From: Cellulomonas xylanilytica
GTDB lineage: Bacteria > Actinomycetota > Actinomycetes > Actinomycetales > Cellulomonadaceae
Direction of reading: 5' to 3'
DNA length: 64,000 nucleotides
Assembly (NCBI RefSeq): GCF_007989805.1
Contig: NZ_BJUB01000007.1
Location: forward strand, 62,001 to 126,000
The translations under genes and the position numbers were made by a program. Under the pieces are notes generated by a model. That model saw only the letters and a list, made by a program, of their open reading frames with translations, had not been told where the DNA came from and searched no databases. Of the stretch, positions 34,620-41,744 are shown piece after piece; positions within the stretch are counted from its first letter, which is position 1, and each line of letters begins with the position of its first letter.

Positions 34620-35115
34620 GGGCCTCGCACAGGTCCGTGGCACGTCCTGAGGTCGACACGATGGTCCAGGTCTCGGCGGCATCGACCGTGTACTCGACCC
34701 GACCCTTGTACAGGGTCATCGAGGGTCCGGCGGGGATGTCGGTCGGGAAGAGGATGACGAGGTTCGCCCCGAGCAGGACCACGTGCTTGGAGCCGTCCGG
34801 CAGCGTCGTCGTGACGGAGGTGGCGCCGGAGGAACGCAACCGGATCGAGTCGCCGCTGGCGTCGTTGGTCACGGTGAGGTTCTGCCCGAGCCCGGTGGTC
34901 GTGGTGACGGGACCCTTGGTGTGCTCGTGCCTGAACCCGCCCGTCCCGGTCACCGTGACGGGGAACGTGCAGGCGAGGCCTGCGGGTAAGGCCATCGTGC
35001 TGTCCGGGGTCGCGACGTCGGGCGTCGCCTGGGCGGGCGCGGCCGACGCGGCCAGGCCGAGCGCGACGAGCGCGACGGTCGCGCCTCGCAGGGCGCGGGT
35101 ACGGGTGCTGGTCAT
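34612..35115 (-). CDS. Secreted protein of unknown function
   Basis: A 167-residue protein with a clean Sec signal peptide (TRALRGATVALVALGLAASAAPAQA, cleavage after about residue 30). The mature part is beta-rich (CTFPVTVTGTGGFRHEHTKGPVTTTT; LTVTNDASGDSIRLRSSGATSVTTTL; CEALS at the end). Two Cys may form a disulfide. I do not recognise a family. ATG 35115 has AAGGAC before it; the frame stays open upstream but those residues are not a signal peptide. The upstream region contains two hairpins (35235-35272). Confidence 0.8.
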   Translation of the reverse strand: MTSTRTRALRGATVALVALGLAASAAPAQATPDVATPDSTMALPAGLACTFPVTVTGTGGFRHEHTKGPVTTTTGLGQNLTVTNDASGDSIRLRSSGATSVTTTLPDGSKHVVLLGANLVILFPTDIPAGPSMTLYKGRVEYTVDAAETWTIVSTSGRATDLCEALS

Positions 35116-35234
35116 GGGGGTGTCCTTCGCTGGCGGAAGCGCTGGGGGAACGCGTGCACGACGCGTGAGGCGCAGGCGCGAGGGCGCTGTGCCGGTGACG
35201 ATCCGCCCGGTCGGAGCCGGGTCTGTCACGCTAC

Positions 35235-35272
35235 GACCGCGTCAGCGCGGTCACCACTGTCCTTTCGGACAG
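35235..35272. repeat. Two adjacent hairpins upstream of a secreted-protein gene
   Basis: GACCGCG-TCAG-CGCGGTC (35235-35252) and CTGTCC-TTTC-GGACAG (35257-35272) are perfect inverted repeats four bases apart, in the 221-base gap between two divergent genes (35115 and 35337). They could be operators or a structured leader. I see nothing else in this gap apart from the two genes' start signals. Confidence 0.5.
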
Positions 35273-35323
35273 CCGCGAGCGAAGTGGTCAGGATCGAAGA
35301 AGCGGCGGCCGGGGACCCGCTCC

Positions 35324-35329
35324 TAGGGT
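35324..35329 (+). promoter_or_regulatory. -10 box of a probable leaderless promoter
   Basis: TAGGGT, seven bases (cggtccc), ATG 35337. No Shine-Dalgarno sequence is visible for the VOC gene. Confidence 0.5.
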
Positions 35330-35336
35330 CGGTCCC

Positions 35337-35741
35337 ATGACGATCTCACTCCAGTACACCAACATCACCGTCAGCGACGTCGACGAGGCGCTCGCCTTCT
35401 ACCGGGACGCCCTGGGCCTCGAGGTCCAGCAGGACGTGGCCTCCGGCGGCCACCGCTGGGTCACCCTCGGCAGCGACGCGCAGCCCGGGCTCGGCATCGT
35501 GCTGTCCGACCCGCATGCCGGTCGCTCGCAGGCCGACGGCGACGTCATGCAGGAGCTGCTCGCCAAGGGCGTCCTGCCGATGCTCGTCTTCTCGTCCGAC
35601 GACCTGGACGCCACCTTCGAGAAGGTGCAGGCATCGGGCGCCGAGGTCCTGCAGGAGCCGATGGACCAGGGCTGGGGCCCGCGCGACTGCGCGTTCCGGG
35701 ACCCGGCGGGGAACACCGTCCGCATCTCGCAGGCGTCCTAG
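35337..35741 (+). CDS. VOC-superfamily (glyoxalase/bleomycin-resistance-like) protein
   Basis: A 134-residue protein with paired beta-alpha-beta-beta-beta units of the vicinal oxygen chelate fold: YTNITVSDVDEALAFYRDALGLEVQQDV and MLVFSSDDLDATFEKVQASGAEVLQEPMDQGWGPRDCAFRDPAGNTVRISQ. The order and the DPAGN motif are typical of metal-binding or drug-binding members; the substrate is unknown. The start follows the TAGGGT box by seven bases. Its stop overlaps the convergent phosphatase stop by three to four bases. Confidence 0.9.
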   Translation: MTISLQYTNITVSDVDEALAFYRDALGLEVQQDVASGGHRWVTLGSDAQPGLGIVLSDPHAGRSQADGDVMQELLAKGVLPMLVFSSDDLDATFEKVQASGAEVLQEPMDQGWGPRDCAFRDPAGNTVRISQAS

Positions 35742-37438
35742 CCCTCACCGCCCGCCGGCAGGGAGAGCGGGCGGACGAGGACGAGGGCGACGTCGTCGCT
35801 CGCGTCCGACGGCACCATCGTCGCCAGCACGTCGTCGGCCAGGGCCTCCAGCGGCTGCGACTGGCGGCCCGCGAGCATGCCCACCAGCTGGTCGATGCCG
35901 GCGACGTGGGTGCGGGTGCGGTGCTCGATGAGGCCGTCGGTGTGCAGCAGCAGGATGTCCCCGACCTCCAGCACGGTCGTGTGGTCGATGCGCTCGCGTC
36001 CGGTCGTCACGCCGAGGATCAGGTCGTTGCGGCGGCGCAGGACCTCCACGGTGCCGTCCGCACGGACGACCACGGGCGGCGGGTGGCCGGCGTTGGACCA
36101 CTGCACGGTGTGCCGGCCGTCCAGGTCCGGGACGACGCTGGCCACCACGGCGCTCGCCGTCGCGCTCGGCCCGAGACCTAGACCGGCGATGGCGTCGTCG
36201 ACGCGCTCGAGGATGCGGCCCGGGGAGCCGTCGGTGTCGTAGGCGATGGCCCGGACCAGGCCTCGGACCTGACCCATCGCCGCGGCAGCCTCCAGGTCGT
36301 GCCCGACGACGTCGCCGATCACGACGGTCGTCGAGCCGTCCCGCGTGCGGAACGCGTCGTACCAGTCGCCCCCGATCGTGAGGTCGGCGGACGCGGGCTG
36401 GTAGCGCACGACGACCTCGACGCCGTCCGGCGCGGGCGGTGCGGTCAGCATCGCGTGCTGCAGCGCGAGCGACGCGTCCCGCGTCCGCTCCGCCTCGACC
36501 TCCGAGCGACGGGCGCGGTCCTGGAGGCTCTCCACCAGAGCGTGCTGGGAGGCGGCGGCCCGCACCGCGGCACCGACCGTCGACGCGAGCACCGTGAGGA
36601 ACGAGCGGTGCTCGGCGTCGAACGGCCGCAGCGGCGACCCCTGCAGGACGAGCACCCCGACCACGCCGTCGCGGTCGGTCCCGAGGAGCGGCGCGGCGAG
36701 CGTCGTCCCGTGGACCACCGTGGTCCGCCGCGTCACGACGTCGCGCAGGACGTGCTCGTCGACGATCTCCGCGGCCTCCTCCGACGTGCCGGCGAGCTGC
36801 TCCAGCCGGTCGTCCACGGTCAGGAAGAACGCGGCGCCGGCGACGTCGTGGCTGCGCGCCAGCACGTCGACCGCTGCCCGGGCGACGTCGTCGATGGTCT
36901 CCAGCTGCTGGGGCACGGCAACGTGCAGCGCGTCGATCGTCGCCAGGCGGCGGCGGTCCACCAGCTGGAGGGTGGTCTCCGTCGCGATGTCGAGCACGCC
37001 GCCCACGGTGCCGTCGTCGTCGAGCAGCGCGCTGTAGGAGAACGTGAACGTCGTCTCCTCGCTGAAGCCGGAGCGGTTGACCAGCAGGGGAGCGTCCTCG
37101 ACCCAGACGGCGTCACGCGTCTCCACCACGCGGTCGAACAGCGGGGCCAGCTCGTCCCACACCTCGGCCCACACCGTGCTCACCGGGGCGCCGAACGCGC
37201 CGCGCTGCTTCTCCGAGCCGAGCAGGCCGCGGTAGCCGTCGTTGTAGATCATGGTCAGCTCCGGGCCCCAGGCGATCATCACCGGGAAGCGGGTTCCGAA
37301 GCACATCCGGACCGCGTGGCGCAGCGACTGGGACCACGAGTCGGTCGGTCCGAGCGGCGTCGATCCCCACGCCACGGCCCTCGCGTCGGCAGCCACGGCA
37401 CTGCCTGCCGTCGCCTCCTCGAACCAGTCGGCGGTCAC
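35738..37438 (-). CDS. PAS-GAF-SpoIIE (PP2C-type) serine phosphatase
   Basis: A 566-residue RsbU-like protein phosphatase. Residues about 15-145 are a PAS-like sensor (WGSTPLGPTDSWSQSLRHAVRMCFGTRFPVMIAWGPELTMIYND), about 160-310 a GAF domain, about 320-560 a PP2C_SIG domain with metal-binding IGGDWYDAF, VVIGDVVGHDLEAAAAMGQVR, SNAGHPPPVVV and LLLHTDGLIE. Such proteins usually dephosphorylate anti-anti-sigma factors in stress signalling. GTG 37438 overlaps the stop of the sucrase/ferredoxin-like gene (GTGA), so it is the last gene of the four-gene operon that begins at 39826. Why a signalling phosphatase is coupled there is unclear. Confidence 0.9.
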   Translation of the reverse strand: MTADWFEEATAGSAVAADARAVAWGSTPLGPTDSWSQSLRHAVRMCFGTRFPVMIAWGPELTMIYNDGYRGLLGSEKQRGAFGAPVSTVWAEVWDELAPLFDRVVETRDAVWVEDAPLLVNRSGFSEETTFTFSYSALLDDDGTVGGVLDIATETTLQLVDRRRLATIDALHVAVPQQLETIDDVARAAVDVLARSHDVAGAAFFLTVDDRLEQLAGTSEEAAEIVDEHVLRDVVTRRTTVVHGTTLAAPLLGTDRDGVVGVLVLQGSPLRPFDAEHRSFLTVLASTVGAAVRAAASQHALVESLQDRARRSEVEAERTRDASLALQHAMLTAPPAPDGVEVVVRYQPASADLTIGGDWYDAFRTRDGSTTVVIGDVVGHDLEAAAAMGQVRGLVRAIAYDTDGSPGRILERVDDAIAGLGLGPSATASAVVASVVPDLDGRHTVQWSNAGHPPPVVVRADGTVEVLRRRNDLILGVTTGRERIDHTTVLEVGDILLLHTDGLIEHRTRTHVAGIDQLVGMLAGRQSQPLEALADDVLATMVPSDASDDVALVLVRPLSLPAGGEG

Positions 37439-38331
37439 GCGGGGACCGCCACGGGCGGGCGGTCGATGCCGGCGAGCGCCCACTGCCGTACCGGCAGCGG
37501 CTGGGTGGCGGTGCAGGTGGACAGCAGGGGTCCCGACGAGGTCTCGACGAGCCCGACCGTCACCGGACCGTCCGGCGCGTCGAGCCGGACCGACCAGCCG
37601 TCGTCGGTGCGCTCCTCGGCCAGCGGCGGGTACGCGTCGATGCGGTCGTCGCCCAGCTCGGCACGCGCGTAGTGCTGCGCGGCCTGCACCGGGTGCGAGC
37701 AGGAGCTGCGACCGCGCAGGAACCGGGGCACCACGCGGCCGGCGAGGTAGGCGTCGGCCACCTCGAGCGCGTCGCCGTCGTCGACCCAGCCGTAGTACAG
37801 GCCGTGCGGGAGCAGCACCATCGTGCCGGCGAAGCGGTCTCCGCCCAGGTGCGAGCACTCCCACGTCTCCTCGGGATACGCACCGGCCAGCCGCGCGGCG
37901 ACGCCCCGCCCGCGGACCGCGCAGCACCGGTCGTGGCGGCCGTGCGCGCACACGGCGAAGACCGGTCGGTCCGAGGGGGTACCCGTGGAGCCGTCGAGCG
38001 GCACGTCGAGCAGCTCGCGGGCCTCGTCGACGCGGCCCCACCGCACGGACTCACGCCCGGGCCGCGAGTCGACCAGCGCCCATCGCGTCCCGTCCTGCGC
38101 CCTCCGCCGCCCGGGGCGCCGGATGGCCAGCGGGCGGATCCCGGCTCGCTCCACCCGGTGCACCAGGGCGCGGCCGAGGGCGTGGTCGTACGGCGGGTCG
38201 AGCAGGGCGTGCCGACCCCACGCCGACTGGTTCTCGACCAGGAACCAGCGGTCGCCATGGGAGCCGGTCGCGACGAGCGGGTCCCCGCGGTCGCGGGCGC
38301 CGTCGCTGCAGGGCACCCACCCGTCGGTCAC
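37435..38331 (-). CDS. Sucrase/ferredoxin-like (thioredoxin-fold Fe-S) protein
   Basis: A 298-residue member of the Suc_Fer-like family. The family centre is VCAHGRHDRCCAVRGRGVA followed by ECSHLGGDRFAGTMVLLPHGLYYGWV; by homology to thioredoxin-like ferredoxins the Cys/His set could hold a [2Fe-2S] cluster. A Cys at the N terminus (WVPCSDGARDRG) matches the usual CS motif, and SSCSHPVQAAQHYAR is the conserved C-terminal region. It may donate electrons. GTG 38331 overlaps the oxygenase stop (GTGA), suggesting it serves the JmjC enzyme upstream or a shared process. Confidence 0.85.
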   Translation of the reverse strand: MTDGWVPCSDGARDRGDPLVATGSHGDRWFLVENQSAWGRHALLDPPYDHALGRALVHRVERAGIRPLAIRRPGRRRAQDGTRWALVDSRPGRESVRWGRVDEARELLDVPLDGSTGTPSDRPVFAVCAHGRHDRCCAVRGRGVAARLAGAYPEETWECSHLGGDRFAGTMVLLPHGLYYGWVDDGDALEVADAYLAGRVVPRFLRGRSSCSHPVQAAQHYARAELGDDRIDAYPPLAEERTDDGWSVRLDAPDGPVTVGLVETSSGPLLSTCTATQPLPVRQWALAGIDRPPVAVPA

Positions 38332-39581
38332 GGAGACGTCACCACCACGCCCTCGCGGAGCAGGCGCCGGACGACGACGAGCGCGCTGGCCAGGTCCAGC
38401 CCGGGCAGCGACCCGACGGTGACGGGGTCGCCGGTGCGGAGGGTCTCCAGGGCCGGCGCCGCCTCGACCGGGAGCGACAGCACGTTGCCGCGCGCGGTCA
38501 GCCGGACGCGGTCGCCGGCCGTCTCCACCCGGCCGCCGTAGCCGCTGCGCCACCGGACCTCGGTGCTCTCGGTCAGTGCGGTGATCGCGCTCAGGGTGGC
38601 CAGCGGCGCGACGGGTTCCGGACGGGTGTCGCGGCCGAACCGGGCGCCGAGGCGTCGGGCGGTGCGGTCCGCCGGGTCCTGCTCGGAGGTGAGGGCCGCG
38701 ACGAGGTCGGCCACCGTCTGCTCGACGATCGGGCGTAGCTGGTCCGGGTCGCTCACGTCGATGCCCATCGGCAGCGACGCCCGCAACGGGGCCGAGTCGC
38801 CGACCAGGCCGAGCAGCGTGTCCACCACGTCGGCGCGCGTGTACGCCGAGAGCCCGACCGTCAGGTGGATGGACGTGTCGCCGAGCGCGGTCGCGGAGTG
38901 GATCCAGCCGCGCGGCAGGTACAGGGCGTCGCCGGGACGCAGGACCTGGTCGACGACCGGTGTGCCACGGCCCGCCTCGGCGACCGCGGCGCGGTGGTCG
39001 GTCCACACCTGGTCCTTGAGCGGGTCCGGGTGCACGGGCGCGTGGATGACCCAGTGCTTCTCGCCGGACACCTGCAGGACGAACACGTCGTGGGTGTCGT
39101 AGTGGGGCGAGAAGCCCTGCGACGAGGGTGGGGTGACGTACGCGTTGACCTGGGCGGGATGACCCAGCTCCTCGACCAGCTGCCGCGTGAAGTCGACCAG
39201 GGGTGGCCACATCCGGTGCAGGCCCTGCAGCACGATCGTGGCGCCCGCCGCGAACTCCGCCAGCACCTTGTCGCTCGACACCTGGTCGGAGACCTCGGCG
39301 CCGAACCCGCCGGACGCGGTGAACCGGTCCGGGGCCAGCACGGAGCCCTCGTGGGCCAGCCGGACGAACGGGGTGCGCAGGGCGCGCCGGCCGACGAGCT
39401 CGTCGACGGCGGCGGGGGAGAACAGGTCGGTGAAGTCGTCGTTGGCCGGGGAGAGCAGGGCCGCGCGGCCCCAGAACTCGTCGGCGAAACGCTCGGCGGG
39501 GACGCCGATGCAGCGGGAGAGCGCGGACCGCAGGACCGGTCCGCGCACTCGCTCCTGCCGCCTCAGGGCGGGCTCCGGCAC
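38328..39581 (-). CDS. JmjC/cupin_4 2-oxoglutarate oxygenase, candidate peptide hydroxylase
   Basis: A 417-residue protein of the ribosomal-oxygenase type JmjC family (YcfD, NO66, MINA53). The cupin core is VNAYVTPPSSQGFSPHYD; iron ligands are His160, Asp162 (HYD) and distal His228 in YLPRGWIHSATAL. VLQVSGEKHWVIH and a C-terminal winged-helix-like region follow. Family members hydroxylate Arg or His in ribosomal proteins. GTG 39581 is chosen because it shares a base with the TAG stop of the tiny repeat gene upstream (TAGTG), which makes the two tightly coupled; the repeat protein, with three His, may be its substrate. A housekeeping ribosomal target remains possible. Confidence 0.86.
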   Translation of the reverse strand: MPEPALRRQERVRGPVLRSALSRCIGVPAERFADEFWGRAALLSPANDDFTDLFSPAAVDELVGRRALRTPFVRLAHEGSVLAPDRFTASGGFGAEVSDQVSSDKVLAEFAAGATIVLQGLHRMWPPLVDFTRQLVEELGHPAQVNAYVTPPSSQGFSPHYDTHDVFVLQVSGEKHWVIHAPVHPDPLKDQVWTDHRAAVAEAGRGTPVVDQVLRPGDALYLPRGWIHSATALGDTSIHLTVGLSAYTRADVVDTLLGLVGDSAPLRASLPMGIDVSDPDQLRPIVEQTVADLVAALTSEQDPADRTARRLGARFGRDTRPEPVAPLATLSAITALTESTEVRWRSGYGGRVETAGDRVRLTARGNVLSLPVEAAPALETLRTGDPVTVGSLPGLDLASALVVVRRLLREGVVVTSP

Positions 39582-39826
39582 TACGCCGAGCCGTCCGCCC
39601 CGCCGTCGTGACCGTCGGCGTTCGCTCCGCCGTCGGCGGGCCCCTCGCCCGCGGACCCGTCCGCTCCGCCGTCGTGCCCGCCGGGGTTGGCGCCGCCGTC
39701 CGCGGGACCCTCGCCGGCCGAGCCGTCGGCGCCGCCGTCGTGGCCGCCCGGGTTCGCACCGCCGTCCGCCACGCCTTCGCCCTCGGGTGCCGGCTCGCTG
39801 GTGATGTCGTCGTCGTTGATGCTCAT
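39581..39826 (-). CDS. Repeat peptide of Gly/Asp/His units, possible modified-peptide precursor
   Basis: An 81-residue protein: an acidic 15-residue start (MSINDDDITSEPAPE) and three 22-residue repeats, each GEG(V/P)ADGGAN(P/A), then (G/D)GHDGGADGSA. There is no Cys, Lys or aromatic residue, and one His per repeat. GGGAGGG precedes ATG 39826 by about five bases. The stop TAG overlaps the oxygenase start. The repeats differ at many third codon positions but hardly in protein sequence, so the peptide itself is selected. No family recognised. It could be a ribosomally made peptide modified by the JmjC oxygenase, or a flexible structural protein. Confidence 0.75.
   Translation of the reverse strand: MSINDDDITSEPAPEGEGVADGGANPGGHDGGADGSAGEGPADGGANPGGHDGGADGSAGEGPADGGANADGHDGGADGSA
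39584..39781 (-). repeat. Three tandem 66-base coding repeats
   Basis: Units at 39716-39781, 39650-39715 and 39584-39649, read on the minus strand, encode three 22-residue repeats. Units one and two differ in 11 codons silently and in one codon with amino-acid change (Val/Pro). The third has Ala-Asp in place of Pro-Gly. The divergence argues against a recent slippage product. Confidence 0.85.
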
Positions 39827-39916
39827 GGACCCTCCCTCGTCTCGCAGCCGTGCGGCGGCGTCGCCGCCTTCGCGAGCGTATGCGCTTGACGAGCGAGGCG
39901 CCCCAGGAGCATTGTT

Positions 39917-39947
39917 CAACCATCAGGTTGCACAACCGAAAGGTTTG
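39917..39947. promoter_or_regulatory. Tandem ArsR operators (AACC-N4-GGTT)
   Basis: CAACC-ATCA-GGTTG (39917-39930) and CAACC-GAAA-GGTTTG (39933-39947) lie side by side, centres 16-17 bases apart, between the divergent repeat-peptide operon and the ArsR gene. The same plan recurs in front of the ArsR gene at 61380. A repressor here could also affect the leftward operon starting at 39826. Confidence 0.65.
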
Positions 39948-39951
39948 CTAA

Positions 39952-40296
39952 GTGGATCCGCTGAGCGCGACGTTCGCCGCACTCGCCGACCCGACGCGCC
40001 GGGCCATCCTCGGCCGGCTGGCCGACGGCGAGGCGACGGTGACCGAGCTGGCGGAGCCGTTCGACATGACGACGCAGGCCGTCTCCAAGCACCTGCGGGT
40101 GCTCGAGGAGGCGGGCCTGATCACCCGGGGCAGGCGCGCGCAGTGGCGGCCGAGCCGCCTCCGCGAGGACGCGCTGGACGACGCCACCGACTGGCTCGAG
40201 CACCACCGGGCGGCGTTCCGGCAACGGTTCGACGCCCTGGACCGCGAGATCGCCGCGCTGCGCAAGGACGAGGAGAACGACCGTGGGAAGCACTGA
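39952..40296 (+). CDS. ArsR-family transcriptional repressor
   Basis: A 114-residue winged-helix repressor of the type found with SRPBCC genes: FAALADPTRRAILGRLADGEATVTELAEPFDMTTQAVSKHLRVLEEAGLI, then WLEHHRAAFRQRFDALDREI. No metal-binding Cys motif. GTG 39952 is the start, five bases after the second operator half. The next gene starts inside its 3' end (14-base overlap), so ArsR and two SRPBCC genes form one operon controlled through the tandem operators at 39917-39947. Confidence 0.92.
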   Translation: MDPLSATFAALADPTRRAILGRLADGEATVTELAEPFDMTTQAVSKHLRVLEEAGLITRGRRAQWRPSRLREDALDDATDWLEHHRAAFRQRFDALDREIAALRKDEENDRGKH

Positions 40297-40756
40297 GCTG
40301 ATCGTCGAGCCGGGGCGGCAGGACGTCGTCGTCGTGCACGAGTTCGACGCACCGCCCGAGGTCGCGTTCCGGGCCTACACGGACCCGGGGCTGATGCCGC
40401 GCTGGAAGGGGGCGGAGCGGTTCACCGTCGTGGTCGACGAGCACGACCTGCGCGTCGGCGGTCGGTGGCGGCTCGTGATGACCCGCACCGACGGCGTCGA
40501 GTACCCGATGCGCGGCGTCTTCCACGAGGTCAGCGCGCCGCACCGGCTCGTGTCCACGTACGAGTTCGAGGCGGGCGGCCCCGGCGCCCTGCAGCTGGTG
40601 GTCGAGAGCTTCGAGCCCACGCCGACGGGGTGCCGCCTGACGTCGGTGTCGCTGTTCGCCTCCGTCGAGGACCGCGACCGCTGGGTGCCGTCCGGCGGGC
40701 TGGAGTCCGGGACGCGCGCGACCATGGCCCTGCTCGACGAGCTGGTGCCGTCATGA
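40283..40756 (+). CDS. SRPBCC (AHSA1-like) protein
   Basis: A 157-residue SRPBCC-fold protein: VVVVHEFDAPPEVAFRAYTDPGLMPRWKG, VGGRWRLVMTRTDGVEYPMRGVFHEVSAPHRLVSTYEFE, and a C-terminal helix TRATMALLDELV. It binds an unknown hydrophobic ligand. The GTG at 40283 lies within the ArsR gene, and its stop overlaps the next SRPBCC start (ATGA). Two SRPBCC proteins in one operon could bind different ligands or act together. Confidence 0.9.
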   Translation: MGSTELIVEPGRQDVVVVHEFDAPPEVAFRAYTDPGLMPRWKGAERFTVVVDEHDLRVGGRWRLVMTRTDGVEYPMRGVFHEVSAPHRLVSTYEFEAGGPGALQLVVESFEPTPTGCRLTSVSLFASVEDRDRWVPSGGLESGTRATMALLDELVPS

Positions 40757-41202
40757 CCGACCTCGAGGTGCAGCGGGCGTTCGACGCGCCCGCGAGTGCC
40801 CTGTGGGCGGCCTGGACCGAGTCCGACGTCGTGCGCACGTGGTGGGGACCGCAGGGGTTCACATGCCCGGTCGCGCGGATGGACGTCCGGGTGGGTGGGG
40901 TCTCGCTCGTCGCGATGCGGACGCCCGACGAGGTCGACCTCTGGAGCACCTGGACGTACACCTGTGTCGACGACGGCGAGCGGCTCGAGTTCCTCCACGG
41001 GTTCAGCGACGCCGACGGCGGCTCCTACGACCCGCAGGACCTCGGGTTCCCGCCCGGCATCCCCCGCGTGGTGCCCCACGTCGTCACCGTGCGCGACGGC
41101 CTGATGACCGTGGTCGAGCGCGGGTACGCGGACGCGCAGACTGCCGAGCTGTCGCGGCTCGGGCTGGAGTCCTCGCTGGACAAGCTGGCCGCGACCTTCT
41201 GA
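40753..41202 (+). CDS. SRPBCC (AHSA1-like) protein
   Basis: A 149-residue SRPBCC-fold protein: VQRAFDAPASALWAAWTESDVVRTWWGPQGFTC and VRVGGVSLVAMRTPDEVDLWSTWTYT, with a C-terminal helix SRLGLESSLDKLAATF. It is the third gene of the ArsR operon. The ligand is unknown. ATG 40753 overlaps the previous stop. It ends 14 bases before the convergent DUF4287 gene. Confidence 0.9.
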   Translation: MTDLEVQRAFDAPASALWAAWTESDVVRTWWGPQGFTCPVARMDVRVGGVSLVAMRTPDEVDLWSTWTYTCVDDGERLEFLHGFSDADGGSYDPQDLGFPPGIPRVVPHVVTVRDGLMTVVERGYADAQTAELSRLGLESSLDKLAATF

Positions 41203-41216
41203 CGCGGCGCCCGGCG

Positions 41217-41507
41217 TCAGCTCGGCTTGGTGGCCTTGCCGTCCAGCCAGAGCGTGTCGGTCTGGTCGCCGTGCACGCCGTCCGTGCCCACGTGCTTGGT
41301 GCTGATGGTGGGGCCCTTCGAGATGACGTGCCACAGCGCCATGGCGTGCCCGCGGCCGAGGCCGTAGTCCTCCGCGAGCCAGGTCACGACACCGGCCGCC
41401 TTGGCGCCGGGCGCGTCGAGACCCTTCTCGTGCGCGATCTCCACCAGCTGCCGCGGCGTGAGACCGGTCTTGTCCTCGATGGTGTCCAGGTAGGCCTGGA
41501 ACGACAT
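41217..41507 (-). CDS. DUF4287 domain protein
   Basis: A 96-residue protein. Residues 1-65 are DUF4287 (MSFQAYLDTIEDKTGLTPRQLVEIAHEKGL and VTWLAEDYGLGRGHAMALWHVI), a helical domain often fused to DUF5655; here a short tail ends KATKPS. Function is unknown. GAGGAG precedes ATG 41507, and TAGGTT on the minus strand about 20 bases upstream is a plausible -10 box. It is divergent from the large glucanase gene. Confidence 0.87.
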   Translation of the reverse strand: MSFQAYLDTIEDKTGLTPRQLVEIAHEKGLDAPGAKAAGVVTWLAEDYGLGRGHAMALWHVISKGPTISTKHVGTDGVHGDQTDTLWLDGKATKPS

Positions 41508-41612
41508 GGATGTCTCCTCTCGTCGGGGAAAACCTAGCGTGACCCGGGGACAGCCTCTCTTGACGGAGGACGGCGCATGTTCGTAATGTCGCACCTCAAC
41601 ACTGCAAGAAGT

Positions 41613-41618
41613 TGACAG
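41613..41618 (+). promoter_or_regulatory. Consensus -35 box upstream of the GH87-like gene
   Basis: TTGACA is a perfect -35 hexamer, 127 bases before ATG 41745; GTGCAT 18 bases later is a poor -10. GAGG lies about eight bases before the ATG. The rest of this 237-base gap shows no other clear signal. Confidence 0.35.
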
Positions 41619-41744
41619 GTTCCCTGCACAAAGCCGTGCATCCGGTCGCGATGAACCGCACTCATCTCGCCGTCCACCCGCACCCTCGGTCGCCTCCGCG
41701 CGCCCTGGGTCGACCCCGCAACGACGCGGGAGAACGAGGACGTC

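Noticed and set aside
39584-39781. The 66-base repeats as a non-coding satellite or CRISPR-like array
   Set aside because: There are no unique spacers, the period is a multiple of three, and differences are almost all silent in one frame with a strong ribosome binding site.
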